Assembly (NCBI RefSeq): GCF_000149955.1
Contig: NC_030990.1
Span: 682,001 to 746,000, forward strand
Reading direction: 5' to 3'
DNA: 64,000 nucleotides
Source: Fusarium oxysporum f. sp. lycopersici 4287
Lineage: Eukaryota; Ascomycota; Sordariomycetes; Hypocreales; Nectriaceae
Below, in pieces: positions 34,207 to 44,655 of this stretch. The position numbers and the translations under genes were made by a program. How positions within the stretch are numbered: the stretch's first letter is position 1; each line of letters starts with the position of its first letter. The notes below the pieces were generated by a model. That model had not been told where the DNA came from and ran no database searches. It worked only from the letters and a program-made list of their open reading frames with translations.

Positions 34207-35654
34207 GGGCGATGTGGTTTCTTGGGAGGGAGCTTGGCTTGCACCTTGTTGGAGCGGAGGTGTTAGGTTAGTGGCAGACTGGAAGAGGCTTGCGTTATTA
34301 AGCTAAGATGACGATCTGGGTTGTTTGGCCCGGGCAATTTGAATACGCCACGAGGGTAGTGATATTGGTGATTGGAAAGCCAAGCTTGGGGGGGTTCGGA
34401 TGTTGGTGTTGGCGTTGCAACGGTAACCCCTCAGACCCTGAATATTCCATTCCTCATGCATACGAATGCATCCTATTTTCGAGTAACTCACACATGTTTA
34501 CCTCTTTTGACTGTATTATTATTTAGTTACTCAAGCTATCCCAGTCATAATATCTCTAACCCTCTTAATGAAGTTCTAAAGGCCCATCATGACAACCCCG
34601 CCAAAAAAAGGAAGCATCGCGATACAGATACAGCACCCCTCACTAAAAAGGGTGTCCCCCCACCATAATCAGCCCCTCACTTGACCCCAGAGGGGCAAGG
34701 CTCGCAATTGCGTGCTGTGTGTGTGTGGTGATTGGTTGAGACTGGCACATTGTGCCATCGGGCGCGGCAATGCTGCCATCGAGCTGTTCCTGACGCAATT
34801 GCTTGTCATGAAGAGGCGATGGGCCGGGGGGGATTGCGGAGGAAGAGGTTCGGAAGTCGGGGTTTGCTTTGAAGGATCAGTTAAGCTTTGTTGTTGACTG
34901 TGGAGCATGGATTCATTGAGTTGCGTAAGTTGAGGCATTACGAAAGAGATGAGGTTTACATAGTATATAGTATCTTGAGGTGAAGTTACTTCATTGATTG
35001 AGCAATGAAATGGTGGTGTTGCGGTTCATCGCTGAATGGAACAAACCCCGCCTGTCAACCCATCTTCACAAGACGCCATGACAGCCAAGTCTTATCACAC
35101 AACCATCTCATCACATCGCGTTACGACTCGAGTTGAAGATGCAATTGCAATCACAGATACCTACCGATATCCAAGACAATCCATACCGCCCGAGCCGACC
35201 GGTGCTGCTGTAGCGCTGACGTTTTTGAGTTCAGTTCAGGGTAATCGGCGACTAGAGTGTGAAGGGTGTGCGAAGATGAGGCTGGAAGCATATGAAGGAT
35301 CAGAATGTTTTATATGAAAATATTCTGTTTCTAGTGCTTCTTTATGCATGAAATGATACAGCAGTATTAACTTCCCGATGAGCTCAAGTACCAGCATTGT
35401 CCAAGTTCATTGAGTCGTGGTTTGTGAAACAAGCAACGTATCCGAGAAACTCAGTTCACAGCCACGTAAACACAAACTCAATGCGTGAAAGGCCTTAGAT
35501 CCAGCCTCACGATAGCCTTGAAAGTCTGTAACGCATCAACAGCCCAACCATGATCCAAGCGCACTGCTGAGCGAGGCGGATCTCAATCAAGAACCTGCTG
35601 CCAATCCCATTCATGGACACTGCTGACACCCTAGTCCTTCAACAAACAAGATCG
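34207..35654. other. Intergenic, no protein gene seen
   Basis: About 1.45 kb between the peroxiredoxin promoter and the tRNA gene. A 93-codon frame at 35036-35317 has no recognisable domain and was not accepted. C-rich runs with CCCCT (stress-element-like) occur near 34640-34690. Confidence 0.4.
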
Positions 35655-35748
35655 GGCCGCGTGGCCTAATGGCTAAGGCGCTAGATTTCGGCTTTCGAGC
35701 AAATAGAGAAATCTCTAGAGATTCCAGGTTCGACTCCTGGCGTGGTCG
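35655..35748 (+). tRNA. tRNA-Arg (anticodon TCG) with a 21-nt intron
   Basis: The acceptor stem GGCCGCG pairs with CGTGGTC (35741-35747), discriminator G35748. The D arm is GCC/GGC around TAATGGCTAA. The anticodon stem is CTAGA (35681-35685) with TCTAG (35714-35718), anticodon TCG at 35688-35690, and the T arm CCAGG-TTCGACT-CCTGG. The bases 35692-35712 do not fit the mature fold and sit one base 3' of the anticodon, the standard tRNA intron position. A T run follows at once. The anticodon reads CGA codons (and, via inosine-free wobble, related ones). No CCA is encoded, as expected for eukaryotes. Confidence 0.93.
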
Positions 35749-35749
35749 A

Positions 35750-35756
35750 TTTTTTT
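35750..35756 (+). terminator. RNA polymerase III terminator
   Basis: Seven T residues starting two bases after the tRNA 3' end, the usual pol III stop signal. Confidence 0.85.
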
Positions 35757-36568
35757 GCACTTTTCCACAAGTTTTCCCGTCATGTCATCTCACGTTTCAA
35801 TACACCCTTCTATTCCAATGTTTCAATTAATTTGGAAATGGCACCCTGCAAGGAATGCTATTTTCAGCTGCTCCTGTTACCAAATGTCTGGCTTCACTGT
35901 TTGGCACACAGTTTAGAGTTGCCAAGCTCATCTTGGCAGTGGCGTTGCTTTTATGCATGATTCTAGAACCGAGGACGGTAAGCTTAAATTAGCTTCTCAA
36001 CTCAACCATTTTCTCAAGAACGCATCATTCAATAATCTCAATAATCTCAAACCCATGAACTTCATCTCGTAGAATAAATCTCGCATGACTTATCATCATA
36101 GATCGACCATCACTTTAAATGAATCATCCTCAGCCGCAGTGACATCTTTCATCATCCAGTGGAACCGCACTCATTGCGATCGCCTCAGGCTTGTTCGCAT
36201 CTGATACGTGCAAACCCACACTCTGAAACCAAGGGACCCATGTGCCCAGTGTCAGAAGTTAAATAATCCCGTGCAACAACTGCCGCTTCTGTTACGCGTC
36301 GGACCTTATTCCTTGTTTCTTATACACTCCGACATCAAATCATGTAACAGGTTATTAAGGGGTAGTGGAGAATGATCAACACTCTCTTCTTGGTTTTTTC
36401 TGGAGCGATGGAATCGCAGGACGGAGTGTTTGGGATAAGGAGCGTGAGTTTTATAGAGTATGACCCCAGGTTGTTCAATTGATGTTATTCTTCCCTTTTT
36501 CTTGTTTGTCCTGGGTTGTCTTAGCCACTCTTTTTGTATTTTTCCTTAAAAACGTCGTCTTGATGATG
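35757..36568. other. Intergenic, promoter of the SGNH-like gene
   Basis: About 0.8 kb between the tRNA and the next gene. No other gene seen. A pyrimidine-rich tract near 36487-36545 lies in or just before the start of the next gene and could be read as coding if the upstream ATG 36482 is used. Confidence 0.4.
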
Positions 36569-38039
36569 ATGTCTACAATGTCGCGTTCTCCATTGATGAC
36601 GGGCGTTACCATCGCAGCCATTCTCTCTTTTTTCATCCTTGTTTTCACATTTTTCCAAGAATCATTAGAAGTACCGTGGGTTTACGCACATAACAAAGCA
36701 GAAGAGTATTGGGATAGTGCTTTCTCGTATCCGTACGTCAAAATTCCTTAGTCTCCTCGACCGTTGGGCTCCCCCGGAATTGATGACAGCGCGCGAAAAA
36801 ACTTGGCATTGCTCTTGGCTTGCGCTAACGATTGTTTAACTTTACTACAGATCACCACAGAACAACACCGCCTCCAACACTTCTACGCCTGAAGTTCAAC
36901 AGTTAGACTGCGAGGATCCGTATCGAAGACCGGGATATCTTTATATTCCCGCTGATATAAACGGTACCGATCAGTATAAGAAGACACAATGGATCCCCTT
37001 TACAGATGATCTGCTTGAGGCGGATGCGCCCGATTATGCTGTGTATCCTGCGGCTGGCAATGTTATCTTTAATGCGACGGAACCTGAAGATGAATTCGTC
37101 GAACTTGCTTCTACACCGCGACAATGGCTTGTTGAGGCAATTGCCGAGAGTACCCGACGAAAGAAGGCGATAAACGCCAATGGAGAGACGAGCGTTCAGG
37201 CGTTTGCTGAGATGAAGGATGACGGCGGCTTCGGCTGGCTCTGGGGTCGTCGCATCATTCTTTTCAGCGATTCCGTCGATCGATTCATGATGCAATTCTT
37301 CTGCGGCGAGTTCAAGCGCGGCATGAAGCAACCTAAACCACACACAATCGCCTCCTGCGATATTCCCGAGTTCAACCTGACATTCCACCACTGGCACTTT
37401 GCCGGCAGTATGACATACCGTCCCGATTGGTGGTGGATGGACGACATGGAGGAGATCTCCCTCGAGGAACGATGGGATAAATACTGGACTCCTCTCCACG
37501 ACCAAGTCCGGGGTCCGAATGGTCACCCTGATCTGATCCTCTGGCAAAACGGCCTCTGGGACCAACGCGCATTCTGGGAAGCTGGTGAAGCCAACCACGA
37601 GAAAGACGTGTATCCCATGGGAACACGCGTTCGTCAACTAGTCTGGCAAGAAATCCGCTTCGTCGCTGCTCGAATCCGCACGTTTGTTGAGAGAATACAC
37701 ACGGAATTCGGGGACGCGCCTGTTATGTTCCGCGCGATGACTATGCACCGTGAGAGCGATGCTAGAGATGCGAGTATTTACGATCTTGAACGACTTGCGC
37801 GTGCGACGGCGGAGAAGGCGGGCCATGAAGTGTTTGAGTGGGGACGTTTGATCTCGTCGTTGTCGATGCTGTATAAAGATCAGACGCATCCAGGCAAGGG
37901 ACCTGCGAGCTGGCTTTGGGGAAACATGGTGCTTGAGTATCTTGCGAGAGCTGGGGGTGCAGGTGACGAGAAGAGAAAGCCGTACTTTGAGGGCTGGGAT
38001 AAGTGCCATGATAAGCTGGTGCATTGGGGTGGACGGTAG
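36569..38039 (+). CDS. Membrane-anchored SGNH/PC-esterase-like protein
   Basis: Two exons: one ending at 36732, the next 36851-38039, joined in phase. From ATG 36569 the product is about 450 aa. A single hydrophobic segment near the N-terminus (PLMTGVTIAAILSFFILVFTFF) suggests a type II anchor; the ATG at 36482 would add a second hydrophobic stretch. The lumenal part has a nucleophile-like block FSDSVDR, a mid-domain Asn in LILWQNGLWDQ, and a late acid/His pair in DQTHPG. These are the block I, III and V features of SGNH/GDSL and PC-esterase-fold enzymes, which acetylate or deacetylate glycans in the Golgi. I do not recognise an exact ortholog; the substrate is unknown. Confidence 0.8.
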
Positions 38040-38464
38040 ACTGCTTATATACATACACATATTTTATGACAATAGACTAATACGATATCCAAGAATACGT
38101 TCTGTTACGATTCTTGCGAAGCTGCGCGATGTCTGTTGAACGTTGAAGGTGCTGTCGCTGGGGCTAGGCTTGGTTGTGGATGGTCTCAATAAGACTTCCG
38201 ATAGACAACACTCACCGGCGGAGGTCCCGATATGAAGCGTATTTCGACACTCTTTACAGATACTGCGAATATTGACAATGACGAATTTTCATGGATCAGC
38301 TAGAATGCGTTAACGAAGCAGTTCAATTTCTTGCGTAAGTTGAGTAACGCCATTCTATGTAACCAGCCCTTTCACCACGCCAACCTGTATCATTAACTCG
38401 TTGAGAGCCCATTAGCTTTACCATATCAATGCTTAACGCTCGTGCCGTCTAACTAAAATCCTTG
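38040..38464. other. Intergenic between convergent genes
   Basis: About 425 bases between two stop codons; 3' UTRs expected, nothing else seen. Confidence 0.4.
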
Positions 38465-39355
38465 TCAATCGTGCGACGTAGCTTCCACCAGGCTTTTTGA
38501 GAGTTCTTTCACCCTCGCCACCGCAACTTCGGCTCTCTCAGCATCAGGCGCCTCTGACGTGAACACAAGCGCCAACACAAGCGCAGCATCAAGTCTTAGC
38601 AGGCATTCCTCTTTTGAGGCAACATCTGGCCAGGTAGTCACTTCATTGTAACCTTTGATGAAGCTTTCGTCGAGTTGACTGAACTCCAGCGTGCGGAAGA
38701 GGTCAATGGCTGCTGGGCCGACGAGGGCGTTGGTCCAATCGATCACAGCGCTTATTCGTCCATCTTTATGGCGGAGATTGACGTCGCGAAAGTCCATGTG
38801 AAGTAGACTTGAAGGGAATCGTTTGAGACCTTCGAGGACGGTGTGAATGTGTGCCCAGTTCGCTATCCAGCTGGAAGCCCCTGGGACTGTTTGCGACAGC
38901 ACTGAGAAGCGCCTTTTAAGTCTTTGTTCGATTGTTGAGAACACATCTGCTGTCTCCAGGGCAACTGTCTTCATTGCTGGATCGGACAACGGCGATGAGT
39001 GTATCATCGCCGCTACACGTCCCATCTCCTCAAACGTGATCTCTGTTCCATCGTCGTCCACGTACTCGCACAACATCGCTGGATAACCATCTTCTTCAAG
39101 GTACTTATATGCCTTGGGTACAGGTACTGAATCATTTTGAAGAAGCTTGTAGATCTTCATCTCTTGTTGGATGAGATCACTTGCATTGGTGTTTGGGTCA
39201 TTAGCGTTCTGGTAGATCTTGACTCTAGGCACCCTGAGAACGACTGGGCCATATAATGGCGAGCTTGCTTTATAAACGAGACATTCGAGACCTTCGCCGG
39301 CGGTTTTGACGTCGGTCAGGCTCTCTGCCTTGATGAAGTGCTGAGCTACCTCCAT
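38465..39355 (-). CDS. Aminoglycoside-phosphotransferase-family kinase-like protein
   Basis: Intronless, 296 aa from ATG 39355 (an upstream in-frame extension to 39520 looks like leader). The Brenner-type catalytic loop is HMDFRDVNL (His-x-Asp...Asn) and the metal-binding segment is AVIDWTNALVG with Asp. The N-terminal lobe has VLRVPRV, with a candidate ATP-binding region. The family covers small-molecule and protein kinases; fungal members of this size are numerous and mostly uncharacterised. Not evidence of drug resistance. Confidence 0.85.
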   Translation of the reverse strand: MEVAQHFIKAESLTDVKTAGEGLECLVYKASSPLYGPVVLRVPRVKIYQNANDPNTNASDLIQQEMKIYKLLQNDSVPVPKAYKYLEEDGYPAMLCEYVDDDGTEITFEEMGRVAAMIHSSPLSDPAMKTVALETADVFSTIEQRLKRRFSVLSQTVPGASSWIANWAHIHTVLEGLKRFPSSLLHMDFRDVNLRHKDGRISAVIDWTNALVGPAAIDLFRTLEFSQLDESFIKGYNEVTTWPDVASKEECLLRLDAALVLALVFTSEAPDAERAEVAVARVKELSKSLVEATSHD

Positions 39356-39784
39356 CGTGGTTCGCGAATGGTGATTTGCTGGGCTACCCAGAATAACCTT
39401 GGGATTCTGTCTTCTTTCAACATACACTATCAGAAATATGTAGGTTTCTTGGCAGGAGATTCTTGATGAGGCTCGTATATGCGCGTATAGCTTAGCGTCG
39501 AAGGATCGTGAATGAGTCACACAAGAGGTAAGATCTAATTGAGTTAGAATCCACTCACCGATTCGCCAACCTTCAATTGCACAACGCTATGTCGGAATAC
39601 TGTAAGTGAGAGCGATAAAAAGCTACGAAACTATGAATAAGATGCTGTAGCGCATGGATTGTATTGCTATCATAGAATGTGGTAACATTGATACTGAGTT
39701 ACATGGCCCTGTTGTGCTCTTTCATACCAGCGCTTAAATCATCCCACCTTCACAGACTGTCCTCAAAGCAACCGGACGAAAATT
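39356..39784. other. Intergenic, no gene seen
   Basis: About 430 bases; it contains the promoter of the APH-like gene and the 3' end of the F-box-like gene downstream. Nothing else supported. Confidence 0.4.
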
Positions 39785-41101
39785 CTACGGGGCATGTGGA
39801 TGCAGTGCCGCCGGGTGCCTTCGCATCCTGCCCGGCCGAATAACGGCCCTTCGAGGACAGGCCACAGGCGGTGGGAATATAGGCCCGGCCTCTTGTTGAA
39901 ACGAGATCCCGTATCTCTCAGATAGCCCGCTGAGGTCTCTCAAGGTGTAAGGAACTACGGAATCATCGAAGTTGCTCTGCAAGAAGGACCGAAGTTCTGG
40001 AAACAATCCAGCTTGTTTTGCCTGGCCCAGTGCTACCATAGGTTTGTACATACCACCGTGGAGGTGTTTCGAGTCGATCCGAACCTCAACAATAGAGGCG
40101 GGGAGAAGCTCGACCAGACTTGCCGGGTCAAGGGTCTTTACTGTGAAGGTATGGGTGGCCTCATCCTCGCAGGATATTCCAATAAAAAGGGAATCCCCAC
40201 CAAGAACCAACGTCTGTAGTCTTTCAAACGTCTCGAGCGAACGGAGGAGTAAGGATAGCATAGGCGCACTATTTATTGAGTGCCAGCAGCATTCTAGGTA
40301 ACGCAAGGTCGAAGAGGATTTGTCGAGTGCGAACAGGAGGTTTGAGGGCGTTACAGACCATGCTGGCTGGCATATGTATATGAATGACTCAAGAGGGCCG
40401 CATTTCTCGAGGATTCCTTCTATAATGCTCGGGTCGACACTTACGTTGAAGAGCTTCAGACAAGTGAGGTTTGCGAGCGGCATCGTAGGAGGGTCCTCTG
40501 GGTCCGTCTTCCACTCAAGATGATGGGACTCGATGACAAGTGTCTTGATGTTTGGTGCCATTTCGAACAAGTTCTCCAGTGTGCTTAGGTCACGGACGGC
40601 CTTGTTATGTGTGTTTTTGAGGTGCAGATATCGCAGATCATGCAGCTTTTTCTGGGCTTTGCTTGCGAGTGTCTGGCTGAAGGAGTTACCACGGTCTACC
40701 AAGGAGAGTAGCTGGAGACCAGGCATCCTGCATAGTAGAGTGTACAAGGGGAACGGGTCGACCTCATACGTGAGACGTCGGACGAAAGATCTCTCCTGCA
40801 GCTGGCGGCGATCCCTAAGGAATTCAGTGATCTTCTCCTCTGGCCATCCTCTTGCGTCGATGTTGTGGTAGATATATGGCGTCGCAGCCTCGTTCAGGAC
40901 CCGACAAGTGCGAGCAAGGCTAAGAAGGCCGGTGGTGTCCTCAGCAGATTGCTTTCCCCATAGTTTTCCGGGCTTAGGAGTTGCGAGTGAGTTTGGCTGG
41001 GGATAGTGACTCAGATGATCATTTGTGCAGTGACTGCAGAGATACCAACATATGTCGGCCAGAATCTCTGGAGGCATGTGATCGAGAGCAGGCTTGATCA
41101 T
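39785..41101 (-). CDS. F-box-like protein, tandem copy 1
   Basis: Intronless, 438 aa. The N-terminus MPPEILADICWYLCSHC resembles an F-box helix start; the next part (LLSLARTCRVLNEAATPYIYHNI) completes the F-box/LRR-like opening found in many fungal proteins. The middle contains leucine-rich segments such as LQLLSLVDRG, LRYLHLK, TLRYLECCWHSINS and RLQTLVLGG. The protein is a clear paralog of the gene at 41638-43011: both share LCSHC followed by LSH(Y/F)P. The probable role is substrate recognition for SCF ubiquitin ligases, but the F-box is divergent and this is inference. No membrane segment or signal peptide. Confidence 0.75.
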   Translation of the reverse strand: MIKPALDHMPPEILADICWYLCSHCTNDHLSHYPQPNSLATPKPGKLWGKQSAEDTTGLLSLARTCRVLNEAATPYIYHNIDARGWPEEKITEFLRDRRQLQERSFVRRLTYEVDPFPLYTLLCRMPGLQLLSLVDRGNSFSQTLASKAQKKLHDLRYLHLKNTHNKAVRDLSTLENLFEMAPNIKTLVIESHHLEWKTDPEDPPTMPLANLTCLKLFNVSVDPSIIEGILEKCGPLESFIYICQPAWSVTPSNLLFALDKSSSTLRYLECCWHSINSAPMLSLLLRSLETFERLQTLVLGGDSLFIGISCEDEATHTFTVKTLDPASLVELLPASIVEVRIDSKHLHGGMYKPMVALGQAKQAGLFPELRSFLQSNFDDSVVPYTLRDLSGLSERYGISFQQEAGPIFPPPVACPRRAVIRPGRMRRHPAALHPHAP

Positions 41102-41637
41102 GATGAGTTGGATGCGAGGTGCATGAGGGAAAAAGAAAAAAGAGAAAAGAGTTGGTGGGCTTCAAAGGATTTATATGAGTGAGTGTTACACAAGCAAAGA
41201 AACAGTGACGCGATGATTAGTCTTGACACGTGAGGGAAACGCGTGAATGCTGAGATAGCCTATGCAGCTGAAATATCCTGCATACTAGGCTGCACTGCCC
41301 TGAGGTAGCACAATAGGCCACAAGGAAGCAAATAGTAAAATGGCGCCAGATTCAGATAAAAGCATGGCTACTGAGGTCAAAGTCGGCGGCTGTTGCTGAC
41401 AAGCTGTGTAACTATATGTATATCTCTGGGAAGATGCAGAGAATGGTAACAGATACTTGGCAAAACATTCGTTTTTAGTCACCGAAGTAGCTCAGAAGCA
41501 CTAAGCTATAATCAGGCTGCCAGTAGGTAACTCGAGAAGGCGGTTGAGTTCTAAATGCTTGCTGCCCTTCAGCTCGCACAGCCAGGCATCACATCTCTAC
41601 TGCTATCCACAAACTCCTACGAAGTAGTGCAGCACCT
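41102..41637. other. Intergenic between tandem F-box-like genes
   Basis: About 540 bases between two genes of the same direction; promoter of copy 1 and 3' UTR of copy 2. Nothing else seen. Confidence 0.4.
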
Positions 41638-43011
41638 TTACGCTAAAGGGTCACGTACAAAGAGTTTCTCCTCGTGGACACAAAACGACACATTGCATCC
41701 TCTGCTCAGCTCCAATAGCATATCATGAAAGAAGATCTTTTCCTCATCGAAGTTGTTTCGCCGCTCAAGCTCCTCCGACTCTCGAAATGTATCATTGTCT
41801 AACGCCTCATATCGTGCAAGCCGAAAAGCCCTTTTCATGTCGAAATTATACTGTCGGACCTCCTTCAGCTTCGTAAAAGAACCACTTCTTACAGCCTCAG
41901 CCAGGGCGCACATAGGCTCGTAAAGGTTTTGGTCTTTTGATTCGATAGTGACGCTATGGATTGATGGTGGAAGCAGATCGACAAGACAATATTTGGGTGG
42001 TTTTCTCCCCTCACCCACCTTGAAAGGGAAGTATTGACCGCCTAAGATAAATGTTTCAAGGTTGATCAAGTCCTTGAGCGAGCTCACGATGGTGTTTCGA
42101 GCAGCAAGCGCAACACCATAAGGCGGCCCCCGGTATCTGCAGTAAACTTCGAGGTAGCGTAGTGTACCCTGACGTAGAGAAAGGACTTGCGGGAGTGTCT
42201 GGAGTGTCACGTAACCACGATCGATTTCCCGCCGAGTTAAAGTCTTTCCACGGACGATGAATACAAATTGCTCAAGCTGCGGGCATGAACCAACAAGAAA
42301 GTTGAGATCCCTTTGGTTAACACAGGTGTTGACGATTTTGAGGCATTTGACGTTTCCAAGTCCCATTGATCTTGACGACCAGGACAAGTCGTAGACTCTG
42401 ATGACCAGTGCATCAATTTTGGGCGCCTGTTGGAACAAATTGGCATATTGCAGGTTGTGAGGTTCCCCCGTCGCTAGGTCAAGCTCAGGGCCCTCGATGT
42501 GTAGATATCGCAGTGATTCTAGCCTTGTCGATTCGAGGAGATTACGCTCATAATGTATGAAGTAGAAGCTTAGGTGCAAGAGCTGAATATTTGGCATCAT
42601 CTTTAGCATGGCATCAAAACTGAAGCTTTGTTCTTCAGCATCCAACCTTTGACCGTTGATGTACCTACGCGTCAAAGTATCTGTCAAACTGAGACTGCGG
42701 GCGAATTTGAAGACTTCATGACGATGATCTGGGCTATAGATGCGAAATGTCAAAGTGTCGAGGATATCTTTGTCGGGTCGAACGCGGTGGTAGAGATGGG
42801 GGAGAGTCAAGGCGTTGAGAGTTTGACATGTCTCGGAGAGATTGACGAGGGCTTTGGCTCCTTCAGCATCATGTTCCCAGATTTGATCTGGGCAAGGTGT
42901 GACAAGGGCTTGTTTGTGGGGGAAGTGAGACAGAGGCTCAGTTTGACAGTGGCTGCACAATAGCTCGCATACTTTGTCAACGATCTCTGGAGGAAGAGAA
43001 AGCAGAGTCAT
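41638..43011 (-). CDS. F-box-like protein, tandem copy 2
   Basis: Intronless, 457 aa from ATG 43011; an upstream ATG at 43116 would add 35 residues. The N-terminus LLSLPPEIVDKVCELLCSHC is a better F-box match than copy 1, and ALVNLSETCQTLNALTLPHLYHRV follows. Leucine-rich segments follow: IQLLHLSFYFIHY, SLRYLHIEG, LRYLEVYCRYRGPP, NLETFILGGQYF. A 60-residue C-terminal tail (RLARYEALDNDTFRESEE...) has no counterpart in copy 1. The two genes are head-to-tail with 0.5 kb between them, indicating tandem duplication and divergence. Likely SCF-type substrate receptor; partner and target unknown. Confidence 0.78.
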   Translation of the reverse strand: MTLLSLPPEIVDKVCELLCSHCQTEPLSHFPHKQALVTPCPDQIWEHDAEGAKALVNLSETCQTLNALTLPHLYHRVRPDKDILDTLTFRIYSPDHRHEVFKFARSLSLTDTLTRRYINGQRLDAEEQSFSFDAMLKMMPNIQLLHLSFYFIHYERNLLESTRLESLRYLHIEGPELDLATGEPHNLQYANLFQQAPKIDALVIRVYDLSWSSRSMGLGNVKCLKIVNTCVNQRDLNFLVGSCPQLEQFVFIVRGKTLTRREIDRGYVTLQTLPQVLSLRQGTLRYLEVYCRYRGPPYGVALAARNTIVSSLKDLINLETFILGGQYFPFKVGEGRKPPKYCLVDLLPPSIHSVTIESKDQNLYEPMCALAEAVRSGSFTKLKEVRQYNFDMKRAFRLARYEALDNDTFRESEELERRNNFDEEKIFFHDMLLELSRGCNVSFCVHEEKLFVRDPLA

Positions 43012-43490
43012 GGTGATGACTGCGAATGCACAGCCAGGAGGCGGGTTTTGGAGAACTGGAGTGGTGAGAGATGAGAAAGAAATATGTCGTACCGCAGTGT
43101 GAATCAGCCCGAGCAAGCAAAATAGAACAGGCTTAAACTTTCAGTACTGTTATGCACTGGCGAGGCTGTCAACTGGGAAATTAGTTGCTCTCAACGGCGA
43201 AAAGCTTGTTAGCCAACTCAAACGAAGTATCTGTGTAACCCTCTTATGGTTTCTGGTTGGCCGGGGGGAGTAGAATGGGACATAGATGATGCTGAGAATT
43301 TAAAAAGGTTGTGATACCATGAACGGGCTGAAAGGTAACGGCATTATGCAGAGTTCCTTTCATGTTAGATGAATATGAGAAGAAGGAACAAGTTTTGAGA
43401 TCAATAGGCTTTGGGATGTATTTAACTAGAGATCTAAAAGTTGAGGAGCGTCTTGAACTGAGTATTTCCTAAACCATTCCTCAGACTCGC
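43012..43490. other. Intergenic, no gene seen
   Basis: About 480 bases between the F-box-like gene and the cupredoxin stop. Nothing supported beyond promoter and 3' UTR. Confidence 0.4.
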
Positions 43491-44278
43491 TTAATATCCC
43501 AGGCGGTGATGTGCTTCCATAGCCGCTGCCCCAGGAGTGCTGGAAGGCGTCTCAGCTGGAGGAGCAGGGGCAGAAGGTGCAGGAGGAGCTTCTTCCTCAG
43601 CCGGAGTAAACGCTGCCTCAGCCAAAGGAATCTCTCCAACTGTTCCGCCTGTAGCTGCTCCAGCATCGACGTTGGCCAGGGCACCGGCTGCCTTCTTGGA
43701 GAACTGAACCAAGTTTTCTTCTGAGGGGCTGGGGCTGGTTAGTAGCTGTGTCGTACAGAGTGGAGTTGGACTTACGGGTTGATGGCCATCACCTGACCGA
43801 TCTGACAATGTGGTCCGGTAGCACAGTACAGATATATGGGCTCCGTGTTGTTGAGAGGAACATTGAATGTTCCAACGGTTGTCTGTCCAGCCTGGAAAGG
43901 AATATGACCACTGTGAATGACGCCAGACTGTGTAGCCTGAAGTGGCTGGCATGGAGAGTCTTCGGAGCTTTGAGTGACGGTATGGTTTCCAGAACTAAAC
44001 TGGAACTGGATCACGTCTCCCGCTGCTGCTCGAATCATGTTAGGAACGAAGGTATCTTGAGCACCGCCAACGACGACGGGGATGATTCTGTTGGCTCGGG
44101 CTTCGAGGGGTGGATTCTTCCTGACTGGCAAGTATTAGTGTGACTCTTTGGATGAGTATGAAGGGGACTTACTCGAGACTGGCTGATGAACTTCTAGTTC
44201 ATGAAGTTCCCGTGGGGACATTTCAACGAGTGGCATAGCAGTAGCAGCTGCAGCCCACAAGAGAGTCTTGGCCAACAT
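43491..44278 (-). CDS. Secreted cupredoxin-domain protein
   Basis: Exons 44278-44173, 44124-43776 and 43734-43491 join in frame to 232 aa. A short signal peptide (MLAKTLLWAAAATA) is followed by a cupredoxin domain with possible type-1 copper ligands: His in SGNHTVTQSS and Cys, His and Met in YLYCATGPHCQIGQVM. The C-terminal ~60 residues are Ala/Pro/Glu-rich (TPAEEEAPPAPSAPAPPAE) and end in HHRLGY, with no hydrophobic GPI-attachment end. Fungal proteins of this plan are called extracellular serine-rich or plastocyanin-like proteins. Its role is unknown: copper binding, redox, or cell-wall association. Confidence 0.85.
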
Positions 44279-44625
44279 ATTTAATATTATCAACAAAAAC
44301 GTAACTCAAAAGTTGATTGGTAATGAGCGTATCGTAAAGAAGGTCCAGCCAACTAGCAAAATTGAAATTAACAATTATAAATCCTCACCAGGAGGGTAAA
44401 AAAGAAGAGAATTTCGATAACTCAAAGAAGGTAAGAAAGGTAGACTGATCTGTAAATCAGACCATTGTTCCCGACTGTAACTTAAGATGATCTTATAACA
44501 TTTTGAAATTACTGATGATCGGGCACATGCCGAGCCTCATCTCTGGGCCGAAACTCGAGCTGAGACAAGAATCTGGATAGAGTTGCTCTCTCGCAAGATA
44601 TGACAAATTCGCTAGCAGCCAAGAT

Positions 44626-44655
44626 GTTTGTTTGTTTGTTTGTTTGTTTGTTTGT
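44626..44655. repeat. (GTTT)n microsatellite
   Basis: About seven and a half uninterrupted GTTT units, a polymorphism-prone simple repeat in the intergenic region. Confidence 0.9.

Noticed and set aside
35036..35317. 93-codon plus-strand frame before the tRNA
   Set aside because: No recognisable domain; isolated; chance is likely.
38465..39520. APH-like protein read as antibiotic resistance
   Set aside because: The family is broad in fungi and nothing here points to drug modification.
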